DNA of 11,648 nucleotides from Intestinibacillus sp050255995 (GTDB lineage Bacteria > Bacillota > Clostridia > Oscillospirales > Butyricicoccaceae), in contig JBFWIM010000053.1 of assembly GCA_050255995.1 (NCBI GenBank), forward strand, positions 1-11,648, given 5' to 3'. A model generated the notes under the pieces. The model was not told where the DNA came from and made no database searches. It saw only the letters and a list, made by a program, of their open reading frames with translations. A program made the translations under genes and the position numbers. Below, piece after piece: positions 1-6,169 of this stretch (positions are counted from its first letter, which is position 1; the number at the start of each line of letters is the position of its first letter).

Positions 1-44
1 TGCTGATCATCTATGCCGTTTATGTGGCGAGTTTGATGTTGTGA
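1..44 (+). CDS. C-terminal tail of an upstream membrane protein (partial)
   Basis: The reading frame whose codons begin at position 3 runs to a TGA at 42-44 and encodes LIIYAVYVASLML, a strongly hydrophobic tail consistent with the last transmembrane segment of a protein that starts before the window. Only 13 codons are visible, so the family cannot be named. The -35 element of the next gene's promoter lies inside this tail. It could also be a chance open frame. Confidence 0.4.
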   Translation, partial: LIIYAVYVASLML

Positions 45-66
45 AAACGGCATTGTATGATATACT
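33..66 (+). promoter_or_regulatory. Predicted SigA promoter of the M24 gene
   Basis: TTGATG (33-38) and TATGAT (56-61) are separated by 17 bp, a good vegetative promoter. An overlapping alternative is TTGTGA (39-44) with TATACT (61-66), 16 bp apart, which also has an upstream TGn (58-60). Either would start transcription about 25-30 nt before the M24 start codon. Read from sequence only. Confidence 0.6.
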
Positions 67-100
67 AGAAAGGAAGTGACACAAAAAGGAGCTAATGATC

Positions 101-1300
101 ATGGCAGACGAACCCCGCCGCGTTCCCAAATCTGAGCTTATAAACCGCCTGGCCGCATTCCGGCGCGGCATGCATGCTCTTGACCCGGGCTGGTCAATGG
201 CGCTTATCAACCACAAGATCAATATGTATTACCTGACCGGCACCATGCAGGACGGCGTGCTGGTCGTCCGTCCGGACAGCGCCATCCTCTGGGTGCGCCG
301 CAGCTTTGAGCGCGCGCGCCGCGAGTCGCTGTTTGACGATATCCGCCCGATGCGCAGCTTCCGTACGCTGGGCGAGTTCTATACCGACCTGCCCGAGACC
401 GCTTATGTGGAGACCCGCACCGCGACACTCGAGTGGACCGAGCTTGTGCGCCGCTCTCTGCCCTTTCGGGAGCTGAAAAGCGTTAACTCTGCTTTAAATG
501 ATATCCGCGCCATTAAAAGTGCGTATGAGTTGGATTGCATGCGGCTCTCCGGCCGCAACCATGCCGAGGCGCTGGAGGTGGCCGCGCCGGCGCTGCTTCG
601 CGAGGGCATCAGCGAGGCCGAGCTCGCCGCGGAAATCTTTGAGAACCTGCTTCGTATGGGCAGTCATGGCATCGCACGTTTCAACCAGCCGCTTGGTGAG
701 GACATTATCGGCCTGGCCTCCTTCGGCAAGTCCGCGCTTGCCACCACCGCGTTCGACGGCCCGGGCGGCACCGACGGCACCTGCATTGCCGTGCAATCCA
801 TCGGCTCCATCCATCGCAAGCTGACGCGCGGCACGCTGGTTTATCTGGATATCCCGAGCGGCATTGAGGGCTATCACACTGACAAATCAACGGTCTTTTA
901 TTTTGGCCGCCTGGATGAAGACCCGAACGGTCAGCTGATCCGCGAGGCGTATGCCTACTGTCAGGCGCTTGAGAGCGAAATTGCTTCGCGCCTTGTGCCC
1001 GGCGCGATTTTTGAGGACGTCTACACCGAAGTGATGGACAAGTTCGACGTGCGCTATATCGACGGTTTCATGAACGGCGGAAGATTCCTCGGGCACTCCA
1101 TCGGCCTGACCATGGACGAAGCCCCAGTCATTGCACGCGGCTTTAAAATGCCGATTCAGCCGAATATGACTCTGGCTGTCGAGCCTAAAATCGCCCTGCC
1201 CGGCATCGGCACGGTCGGTACGGAAAACACCTACCTGATCACCGGGGACGGCGCGGTCTCCCTGAGCGGATCGCCGCAGCCCCTGCGTGAAATTCAATAA
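101..1300 (+). CDS. M24-fold metallohydrolase (Xaa-Pro peptidase/creatinase-like), divergent
   Basis: A 399-residue cytoplasmic protein with an N-terminal creatinase-type domain (about 1-145) and a pita-bread M24 domain (about 150-390). The junction carries the family-typical RAIKSAYELDCMR. All five metal ligands are visible: D250 and D261 (in LDIPSGIEGYHTD), H332 (GHSIGL), E361 (VEP) and E375 (GTEN). The two non-metal histidines of canonical M24 enzymes appear replaced: the region preceding the first Asp reads VQSIG where VHGIP is usual, and the residue seven after H332 is D339 instead of His. I chose ATG 101 over ATG 95 because AAGGAG (86-91) sits 9 nt from 101 but only 3 nt from 95. It is monocistronic, between its own promoter and a terminator. 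Family assignment is secure; substrate is unknown, and prolidase or aminopeptidase activity should not be assumed. Confidence 0.88.
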   Translation: MADEPRRVPKSELINRLAAFRRGMHALDPGWSMALINHKINMYYLTGTMQDGVLVVRPDSAILWVRRSFERARRESLFDDIRPMRSFRTLGEFYTDLPETAYVETRTATLEWTELVRRSLPFRELKSVNSALNDIRAIKSAYELDCMRLSGRNHAEALEVAAPALLREGISEAELAAEIFENLLRMGSHGIARFNQPLGEDIIGLASFGKSALATTAFDGPGGTDGTCIAVQSIGSIHRKLTRGTLVYLDIPSGIEGYHTDKSTVFYFGRLDEDPNGQLIREAYAYCQALESEIASRLVPGAIFEDVYTEVMDKFDVRYIDGFMNGGRFLGHSIGLTMDEAPVIARGFKMPIQPNMTLAVEPKIALPGIGTVGTENTYLITGDGAVSLSGSPQPLREIQ

Positions 1301-1303
1301 AGA

Positions 1304-1340
1304 AAAGCGCCTGCAGCAAAATGCCGCAGGCGCTTTGTTC
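1304..1340. terminator. Bidirectional intrinsic terminator
   Basis: GCGCCTGC (1307-1314) pairs with GCAGGCGC (1326-1333), flanked by AAA (1304-1306) and TTT (1334-1336), giving an 11-bp stem with an 11-nt loop. It sits between the M24 stop at 1300 and the convergent phosphate symporter stop at 1343, with T-rich tails on both strands (TTTCTTT reading leftward, TTTG then TTCATTT reading rightward), so it can serve both genes. Confidence 0.8.
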
Positions 1341-1342
1341 AT

Positions 1343-3124
1343 TTATACCGAAATGTGGAGCTTCGCCAGATACTTCTGTTCAAAGAAGCGCATCTGCTCC
1401 TTGAACAGGGGCGTGCCCTTGATCTCCTGCTTGGAGTAACCGTGCGTATCGAACTTGGACGCACCCTCACACAGCTGGATGGTATAGATTGCAATATTTG
1501 AGCAGTGGTCGCCAATCTTCTCAAGGTCGTGAATGATATCGAGGAACGGCACGCCGGTCGTAAAGGTGCACGTGCCCTCGTTCAGGCGCTCAATATGGCG
1601 GCTCTTGAGCTGATCCTTCAGGATGTCCACGATCTCCTCTATCGGCTCAACGCTGCGGGCGATGGAGGCGGAGCGGGTGCTATACGCCTGAATCGTGGTG
1701 TCCATCAGTTCGCCGACCGCGTCGCACATCACGCGCAGCTCGTCCATCGCGTAGGGTGAGAAATGGTTGCCGGACTCCTGAAACTCCACCACGCAGTCCA
1801 AAATGTTCTGCGCATAATCGCCCATTTTTTCAAAATCACTGAGCGAATGCAACATCTCTGCGTGAAGCTGCTGTCCGTCCTTCGACGGCAGGTTATTCTG
1901 CATATTCAGCAGATATTTGCCGATTTCAACCTCCGCACGGTCGAGGAACGACTCATTTGCCTTGAAAGTGTTCTGATCCGGCTCTGCACCGCTGAAAATC
2001 GGTTCGGTTGCGAGCAGGAAATTTGCCTTGGCCGTCGTACCCATCTCGGAGATGCACTTCTGGCACTGATCCAAAGCGATGGAGGGCGTAGCGAGGAAGC
2101 GCGGCTCGAGCTTGGCAAGCGGGTCGGGTTTTTCCTCAGACGCCGGGATCGTCCGCTCCGCAAGACGAACCAGCACCCTGTTAAAGGGAATGAACAGGAG
2201 CACGGTGATAAGGTTAAACATGGTGTGGAAATTTGCAATGCCGCCCTTGTTGATCGACGTGTCCCAGAACGAGAAGTGCAGAAAAGTATTAAGGCCATAA
2301 ACACCGATCAGGAAGATGATCGAGCCGATCAGGTTAAAATAGAAGTGGATCATCGCCGCGCGGCGCGCGTTTTTATTACCGCCGAGCGAGGACAGGAACG
2401 CCGTGATGCAGGTGCCGATATTCTGGCCCAGAATGATCGGGATTGCGGCGGCATAGGTGATGACGCCCGTAGTGGACAGCGCCTGCAGGATGCCAACCGA
2501 CGCCGAAGAGGACTGGATAATCGCGGTGACTACCGCGCCGACCAGCACGCCCAGAACCGGGTTGGAGATGGCCGCGAAAATCTGCGCAAACTGCGGCAGC
2601 TCCGCGAGCGGTGCGACCGCCCCCTCCATCGTGGACATACCGATAAACAAAATGCCGAAACCAATCAGAATATCGGCCTTGTCCTTCGTCTTTTTCTTTT
2701 TGGCCAGCATAATGATAATAATGCCGACCAACACGGCCACAAAGGCGAGGTTCTTGGGCTTCAGCATCTGCATAAACAGACTGTCGCCCAGACTGCCCGT
2801 GGAGTCGAGGCGCAGAATCTGCGCGGTGACGGTGGTGCCGATGTTCGCGCCCAGAATGACGCCCACACTCTGCTTGAGCGTCATGATGCCGGCGTTTACA
2901 AAACCGACCACCATGACCGTTGTCGCAGACGAAGACTGAATGACCGCGGTGACCGCAAGACCCATTAAGATCGCTTTGAAAAGGTTGCCGGTCATTTTTT
3001 CAAGTGTTTTCTCCAGCTTTGCACCGGCGGCGCGCTCCAGCCCGCTGCCCATGGTAACCATACCATAGATAAACAGCGCGAGGCCGCCTACCAGCTGCAG
3101 AAGTGACAACATGTCAAATTCCAT
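1343..3124 (-). CDS. Na+/phosphate cotransporter family protein with C-terminal PhoU-like domain
   Basis: A 593-residue inner-membrane symporter of the NptA/YjbB (PNaS, SLC34-like) family, expected to import inorganic phosphate driven by Na+. The membrane domain (about 1-325) has the diagnostic inverted duplication: QSSSATT (63-69) with GANIGTT (92-98), and QSSSAS (204-209) with GQNIGTC (233-239). Hydrophobic segments surround them. Residues about 345-560 form a PhoU-like helical bundle with paired DFEKMGDYAQN (430-440) and DLEKIGDHCSN (533-543) motifs, as in many Firmicute homologues. ATG 3124 is preceded by AGGAGG (3132-3137) at 7-nt spacing, which settles the start; the in-frame ATG at 3112 has no such site. 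It is transcribed alone from a strong promoter (3198-3227). Phosphate specificity is inferred from family. Confidence 0.92.
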   Translation of the reverse strand: MEFDMLSLLQLVGGLALFIYGMVTMGSGLERAAGAKLEKTLEKMTGNLFKAILMGLAVTAVIQSSSATTVMVVGFVNAGIMTLKQSVGVILGANIGTTVTAQILRLDSTGSLGDSLFMQMLKPKNLAFVAVLVGIIIIMLAKKKKTKDKADILIGFGILFIGMSTMEGAVAPLAELPQFAQIFAAISNPVLGVLVGAVVTAIIQSSSASVGILQALSTTGVITYAAAIPIILGQNIGTCITAFLSSLGGNKNARRAAMIHFYFNLIGSIIFLIGVYGLNTFLHFSFWDTSINKGGIANFHTMFNLITVLLFIPFNRVLVRLAERTIPASEEKPDPLAKLEPRFLATPSIALDQCQKCISEMGTTAKANFLLATEPIFSGAEPDQNTFKANESFLDRAEVEIGKYLLNMQNNLPSKDGQQLHAEMLHSLSDFEKMGDYAQNILDCVVEFQESGNHFSPYAMDELRVMCDAVGELMDTTIQAYSTRSASIARSVEPIEEIVDILKDQLKSRHIERLNEGTCTFTTGVPFLDIIHDLEKIGDHCSNIAIYTIQLCEGASKFDTHGYSKQEIKGTPLFKEQMRFFEQKYLAKLHISV

Positions 3125-3137
3125 TTTTCATCCTCCT

Positions 3138-3163
3138 GCTGAACCCGTCTTTCTTGGTTCAGC
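3138..3163 (-). promoter_or_regulatory. Leader hairpin directly abutting the symporter ribosome binding site
   Basis: In the 5' leader of the symporter mRNA (about 3191 to 3125), GCTGAACC (3163-3156 on the - strand) pairs perfectly with GGTTCAGC (3145-3138) around a 10-nt loop. The 3' arm ends exactly one base before AGGAGG (3137-3132). No U-tract follows, so it is not an intrinsic terminator. It may set translation efficiency or mRNA stability; no regulator is identified. Confidence 0.5.
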
Positions 3164-3169
3164 TAAAAT

Positions 3170-3186
3170 TTTACAATTTTTTTACA
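3170..3186. repeat. TTTACA-N5-TTTACA direct repeat (possible PhoP-box half)
   Basis: Two exact TTTACA hexamers (3170-3175, 3181-3186) are spaced by 5 bp, an 11-bp period. This matches the spacing and the TT(A/C/T)A(C/T)A consensus known for Firmicute PhoP boxes. It lies in the leader of a phosphate symporter, just downstream of the predicted start site. The surroundings are very AT-rich and only two repeats are present, so chance is quite possible. Confidence 0.3.
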
Positions 3187-3197
3187 CTCACGATTAA

Positions 3198-3227
3198 AGT
3201 ATACCGTGCAAAAAAGCGCACTGTCAA
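3198..3227 (-). promoter_or_regulatory. Strong SigA promoter of the Na+/phosphate symporter gene
   Basis: On the - strand a perfect TTGACA (3227-3222) is followed after 18 bp by TATACT (3203-3198), placing the start near 3191 and leaving a leader of about 67 nt. The 18-bp spacer contains the inverted repeat GTGC-N8-GCAC (3206-3221), and a second inverted repeat CAAAT-N5-ATTTG (3231-3245) lies just upstream of the -35 box; either could be an operator. Confidence 0.8.
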
Positions 3228-3242
3228 CCTCAAATGTAAAAT

Positions 3243-3272
3243 TTGCGAACCCTTTTATAAATTTTGTGTAAA
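3243..3272 (+). promoter_or_regulatory. Weak candidate promoter for the C26 / Smr-like / metallopeptidase operon
   Basis: TTGCGA (3243-3248) and TGTAAA (3267-3272) are 18 bp apart, each matching the SigA consensus at 4 of 6 positions. It is the best + strand candidate in the divergent intergenic region, but the area is AT-rich and the match is modest. Confidence 0.3.
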
Positions 3273-3303
3273 CTAACCTTTTACAAAACAAGAGGTGAAT
3301 TTT

Positions 3304-3981
3304 TTGAAAAAGCCTGTTATACTGTTGTCATGCGGCTTCCAGTCCGGCTCGCTATCGCCGCAGCGTGCGGTTTCGGCCTACTATGGGACGGCGTTGGCCG
3401 CGTGCGACGCGCTGTCCGCCGCATTTTCCGGCGGGCGGGTGGAAACTGCCGCAGAACGGTTTGACGGACTGCTGCTTACAGGGGGCGGCGATCTCGCTCC
3501 CTCCTATTATGGGCAATCTGCCGAAACCGATACCCTCTCCATTGATCCGGCACGCGATCGCGAGGAGCTCTCGCTGCTGGATGCCTTTATTGCGCGCGGC
3601 AAACCGGTTTTCGGCATTTGTCGGGGCGTGCAGGTGTTAAACGTCTATTTTGGCGGCACGCTGCTGCAGCATATGGAGGGGCATGGCGACGGCGTGCTTC
3701 ACGAAGTGCGCACGCTGCCCGGCAGCCGCCTGCACCAGCTTTGCGGCCCGTCGCTGCAGGCGAACAGCTATCATCATCAGGCAGTCGCCGCAGTCGGTTT
3801 GGGACTGCGCGTTACCGCACGCGCAGCCGACGGCGTCATCGAAGGGCTCGAACACCATTCGCTCCCGGTCTTTGGCGTTCAGTGGCACCCCGAGCGCCAG
3901 ACCCGCGTGACCTGCATGGATACCCTGGACGACCAGGACGCCCTGTTTGCGGGCTTTGCCGCGCTGTGCGCCGGGAAATGA
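3304..3981 (+). CDS. Gamma-glutamyl-gamma-aminobutyrate hydrolase family protein (peptidase C26, class I glutamine amidotransferase fold)
   Basis: A 225-residue cytoplasmic protein of the PuuD-like C26 family, which hydrolyses gamma-glutamyl amide bonds. Visible signatures are LLLTGGGD (oxyanion region, about 57-64), GICRGVQ with nucleophile C106, NSYHHQAV (about 155-162), and VQWHPE with H195 and E197 completing the triad. It is somewhat shorter than the roughly 250-residue PuuD proteins but has every catalytic element. I chose TTG 3304: GAGGTGA (3292-3298) is a good ribosome binding site ending 5 nt before it, whereas the in-frame GTG at 3295 lies inside that site. It is first in a + strand operon, with a 24-nt gap to the next gene. 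The true substrate (gamma-glutamyl-GABA or another gamma-glutamyl compound) is not shown by the sequence; no putrescine-pathway neighbours are present. Confidence 0.88.
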   Translation: MKKPVILLSCGFQSGSLSPQRAVSAYYGTALAACDALSAAFSGGRVETAAERFDGLLLTGGGDLAPSYYGQSAETDTLSIDPARDREELSLLDAFIARGKPVFGICRGVQVLNVYFGGTLLQHMEGHGDGVLHEVRTLPGSRLHQLCGPSLQANSYHHQAVAAVGLGLRVTARAADGVIEGLEHHSLPVFGVQWHPERQTRVTCMDTLDDQDALFAGFAALCAGK

Positions 3982-4005
3982 CAAAAGATAAGGAATGTGC
4001 TCTTT

Positions 4006-4353
4006 ATGGCGGAAAGCTATCGAATCATCAACCTGGAGGACAACTTGCCCACCGTTCCGCAAGCCATGCAGCGCCTCGTCTGGGAAGTCCGGACGGCGCG
4101 CCGTCAGGGCGTGCGTCTGCTCAAGGTTATCCACGGCTTCGGCTCCACCGGACGCGGCGGCAAAATCCGTCCGGCGGCACGCCGCCAGTTGGACGGCCTG
4201 CAAAAAAGCGGCTATGTCCGCTTCTATATTCCCGGCGAAAAGCTGTCAATTTTCGAGGAGGATACGCGCCGTGCGCTTGACTTATATCCTCCGCTGCGCC
4301 GGGACGCGGATTTGGAACGGCACAACAACGGCATTACGCTGGTTGTCCTCTGA
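4006..4353 (+). CDS. Small stand-alone Smr-like domain protein
   Basis: A 115-residue protein consisting of little more than one Smr (small MutS-related) domain. LLKVIHGFGSTGRGG (about 38-52) matches the Smr HGxG motif with its preceding strand, and NNGITLVVL (107-115) matches the C-terminal G-(V/I)-T strand that ends Smr domains. The N-terminal LDLHG element of nuclease-active Smr proteins is not present; the equivalent position reads INLED. Smr domains bind and often nick nucleic acid (MutS2, ribosome rescue SmrB). Loss of LDxH makes nuclease activity doubtful. ATG 4006 is preceded by AAGGA (3990-3994) at 11 nt; an in-frame GTG at 3997 is only 2 nt from it. It lies 24 nt after the C26 gene and 31 nt before the metallopeptidase gene. 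Assignment rests on motif recall, not on a search. Confidence 0.7.
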   Translation: MAESYRIINLEDNLPTVPQAMQRLVWEVRTARRQGVRLLKVIHGFGSTGRGGKIRPAARRQLDGLQKSGYVRFYIPGEKLSIFEEDTRRALDLYPPLRRDADLERHNNGITLVVL

Positions 4354-4384
4354 ACCGGAAAATAAAGGATGTGAAAAGTACAGT

Positions 4385-4762
4385 ATGGTCAGTATCGACG
4401 AGGCGCACGAGCTGCTCGACCAGGTCGCGCAGGAGCTGCCCGAAGAATTCTGGAACGGACTTAATGGCGGCGTTTCCCTGTTGCCGCAGGCCAAACGCAG
4501 CCCCATTGCACGCGGGGATGACCTGTATATACTCGGCGAATACCGGATTGATCCGGCGCTGGGGCGATATATCAATATCTATTACGGTTCGTTTGTCCGT
4601 ATATATGGGGATATTTCACCCCAAAAGTTCAAACGAAAGCTGCGCAGGACGCTGTTCCACGAGTTTACCCACCATGTGGAATCTCTGGCAGGCGAACGTG
4701 GGCTTGAGATCAAGGACGCCGAAGAAATGGCGCGGTATCTGCGCTCCCACGGTGAGGAATAA
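4385..4762 (+). CDS. Metallopeptidase family protein (zincin_1 / DUF1025-like, HExxH)
   Basis: A 125-residue soluble protein. FHEFTHHVESLAGERGLE (91-108) contains the zinc-binding HExxH (H92, E93, H96), and the upstream GDDLYILGEYRIDP and GRYINIYYGSF blocks are typical of the small zincin_1 family annotated as metallopeptidase family protein in Clostridia. A third metal ligand is probably one of the acidic residues at about 99-113, but I cannot fix it. No signal peptide or membrane segment is visible. ATG 4385 is the only plausible start in frame; its nearest purine-rich site, AAAGGA (4364-4369), is 15 nt away, so translation may rely on ribosomes finishing the upstream gene 31 nt earlier. 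It is last in the operon, before the terminator at 4779-4815. Substrate unknown. Confidence 0.82.
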   Translation: MVSIDEAHELLDQVAQELPEEFWNGLNGGVSLLPQAKRSPIARGDDLYILGEYRIDPALGRYINIYYGSFVRIYGDISPQKFKRKLRRTLFHEFTHHVESLAGERGLEIKDAEEMARYLRSHGEE

Positions 4763-4778
4763 CCATATTCGGCGCGCG

Positions 4779-4815
4779 AAAAGCCGCTGTCACAGGTACT
4801 GTGACAGCGGCTTTT
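4779..4815. terminator. Perfect 17-bp bidirectional terminator
   Basis: The arms 4779-4795 and 4799-4815 are exact reverse complements around a 3-nt GTA loop. The core is GCCGCTGTCACAG, flanked by AAAA and TTTT, so each strand ends in a short U-tract. It separates the metallopeptidase stop (4762) from the convergent small membrane peptide gene (stop at 4839) that closes the rpoD operon. Confidence 0.9.
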
Positions 4816-4838
4816 ATTGTGCAGGATTTAAGGAACTG

Positions 4839-4925
4839 CTATTGCAGCTTTTTCGCGATCAGGATCAGCAGCGGGATCGCGATCACCATGCCGAGCAAAC
4901 AACCGATTATCATAATCAACGACAT
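4839..4925 (-). CDS. 28-residue single-pass membrane peptide downstream of rpoD
   Basis: On the - strand, ATG 4925 opens 28 codons ending at TAG 4841-4839. The product is almost entirely one hydrophobic helix (residues 2-24, MSLIMIIGCLLGM at the start) with a G8xxxG12 spacing, P18 and a KKLQ tail, the layout of a bitopic small membrane protein with a cytoplasmic C-terminus. A GGGGG run fused to the rpoD stop codon (TAAGGGGG, 4932-4939) can act as its ribosome binding site, 6 nt from the ATG. Only 11 nt separate the rpoD stop from this start, and the next hairpin is the operon terminator at 4779-4815, so it should be co-transcribed with rpoD. I do not recognise the family. It is too short for standard gene finders. 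An accidental frame is possible, but a start, a site, a clean transmembrane helix and a stop before the terminator all agree. Confidence 0.6.
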   Translation of the reverse strand: MSLIMIIGCLLGMVIAIPLLILIAKKLQ

Positions 4926-4936
4926 TTTAAGCCCCC

Positions 4937-6169
4937 TTAATTCAGGAAATCCTTGAGCTTTTTCGAGCGGCTCGGGTGGCGCAGCTTGCGCAGCGCCTTG
5001 GCTTCGATCTGGCGGATGCGCTCACGGGTTACGTTGAACTCCTTACCGACCTCCTCGAGCGTGCGGGTGCGGCCGTCCTCAATGCCGAAGCGCAGGCGCA
5101 GCACCTTTTCCTCCCGGGGCGTGAGCGTCTTGAGCACCTCGACCAGCTGCTCCTTGAGCAGCATGAAGGATGCGGCCTCGGCCGGTTCCGGCGCGTCGTC
5201 ATCGGGAATAAAGTCGCCGAGATGGGAGTCCTCCTCCTCACCGATCGGGGTTTCGAGCGAGACCGGCTCCTGGGCGATCTTCAAGATATCGCGCACGCGA
5301 TCCACCGGCATATTCATCTCCTGCGCGATTTCCTCCGGCGTGGGATCATGTCCCAGCTCCTGTAAAAGCTGACGGGAGACGCGAATAACCTTGTTGATGG
5401 TTTCTACCATGTGTACCGGGATGCGGATGGTGCGCGCCTGGTCGGCGATTGCGCGGGTGATGGCCTGACGGATCCACCAGGTCGCATAGGTTGAGAACTT
5501 AAACCCTTTGGTGCTGTCAAATTTCTCGACGGCCTTAATGAGGCCCAGGTTGCCCTCCTGAATCAGATCGAGGAACAGCATGCCGCGGCCGACATAGCGC
5601 TTGGCGATCGAGACGACCAGACGCAGGTTTGCCTCGGCAAGGCGCTTCTTGGCGCGCTCACCGGCAGCAATTGCCTTGTCGATGTCATGGCGTTCCTCAG
5701 CGGTGATGGCGACGCTCTTGTCGCGGAGTTTTTTAACCGCCTCGTTGCCGCCCAGCATTTGCTCGGCAAGCTGCACTTCCTCCTCCGGAGAAAGCAGATC
5801 GACCTTGCCGATCTCCTTGAGGTACATGCGCACCGGATCGTCAATCGCGAAGCCCTCGGCCAGCGCGGACGGGTCGGCAAGCTCCTCCTCGGGAACCTCC
5901 TCGATCTTTTCGGCCTCAAACTCCTCATCCTCGTCCACAAGTTCGAGCGCGGCGAGCTCTGCGCCTTCGATCTCTATACCCATGCTTTCGAGCGTTTCGT
6001 ACAGTTTATCCAGCTGATCGGATTCCAGGTTTACATCGGCCAGCGCATCCGCCATTTCTTTGAGCGTGAGTTTCCCCTTTTTCTTGCCCAGTTCGAGCAA
6101 ATCCCGGACAGCCTGCCGCTGCGCATCTATCTCATGCGTGCTCTGAGGGGTCTGTGCACTCTGTGTCAT
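4937..6169 (-). CDS. rpoD: RNA polymerase primary sigma factor SigA (RpoD)
   Basis: A 410-residue vegetative sigma factor that directs RNA polymerase to housekeeping promoters. Region 1.1 (about 15-75) is followed by an acidic linker (76-98) and region 1.2 with DPVRMYLKEIG (111-121). Region 2 spans about 180-250, with RLVVSIAKRYVGRGM, DLIQEGNLGL and the melting/-10 segment FKFSTYATWWIRQAI (223-237). Region 3 runs about 258-335. Region 4 ends with the -35-binding helix-turn-helix LEEVGKEFNVTRERIRQIEA (371-390). The length suits Firmicute SigA, which lacks the large E. coli insertion. The start ATG 6169 overlaps the dnaG stop as ATGA, and its ribosome binding site GGAGGAA (6177-6183) lies inside dnaG codons, indicating translational coupling. 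It is third in dgt-dnaG-rpoD-small peptide. Confidence 0.98.
   Translation of the reverse strand: MTQSAQTPQSTHEIDAQRQAVRDLLELGKKKGKLTLKEMADALADVNLESDQLDKLYETLESMGIEIEGAELAALELVDEDEEFEAEKIEEVPEEELADPSALAEGFAIDDPVRMYLKEIGKVDLLSPEEEVQLAEQMLGGNEAVKKLRDKSVAITAEERHDIDKAIAAGERAKKRLAEANLRLVVSIAKRYVGRGMLFLDLIQEGNLGLIKAVEKFDSTKGFKFSTYATWWIRQAITRAIADQARTIRIPVHMVETINKVIRVSRQLLQELGHDPTPEEIAQEMNMPVDRVRDILKIAQEPVSLETPIGEEEDSHLGDFIPDDDAPEPAEAASFMLLKEQLVEVLKTLTPREEKVLRLRFGIEDGRTRTLEEVGKEFNVTRERIRQIEAKALRKLRHPSRSKKLKDFLN

Noticed and set aside
1763..2968. Open frame of 401 codons on the + strand antisense to the symporter
   Set aside because: It is a composition shadow: the product is arginine-, histidine- and aspartate-rich with no domain, while the opposite strand encodes a clear symporter with its own promoter and ribosome site.
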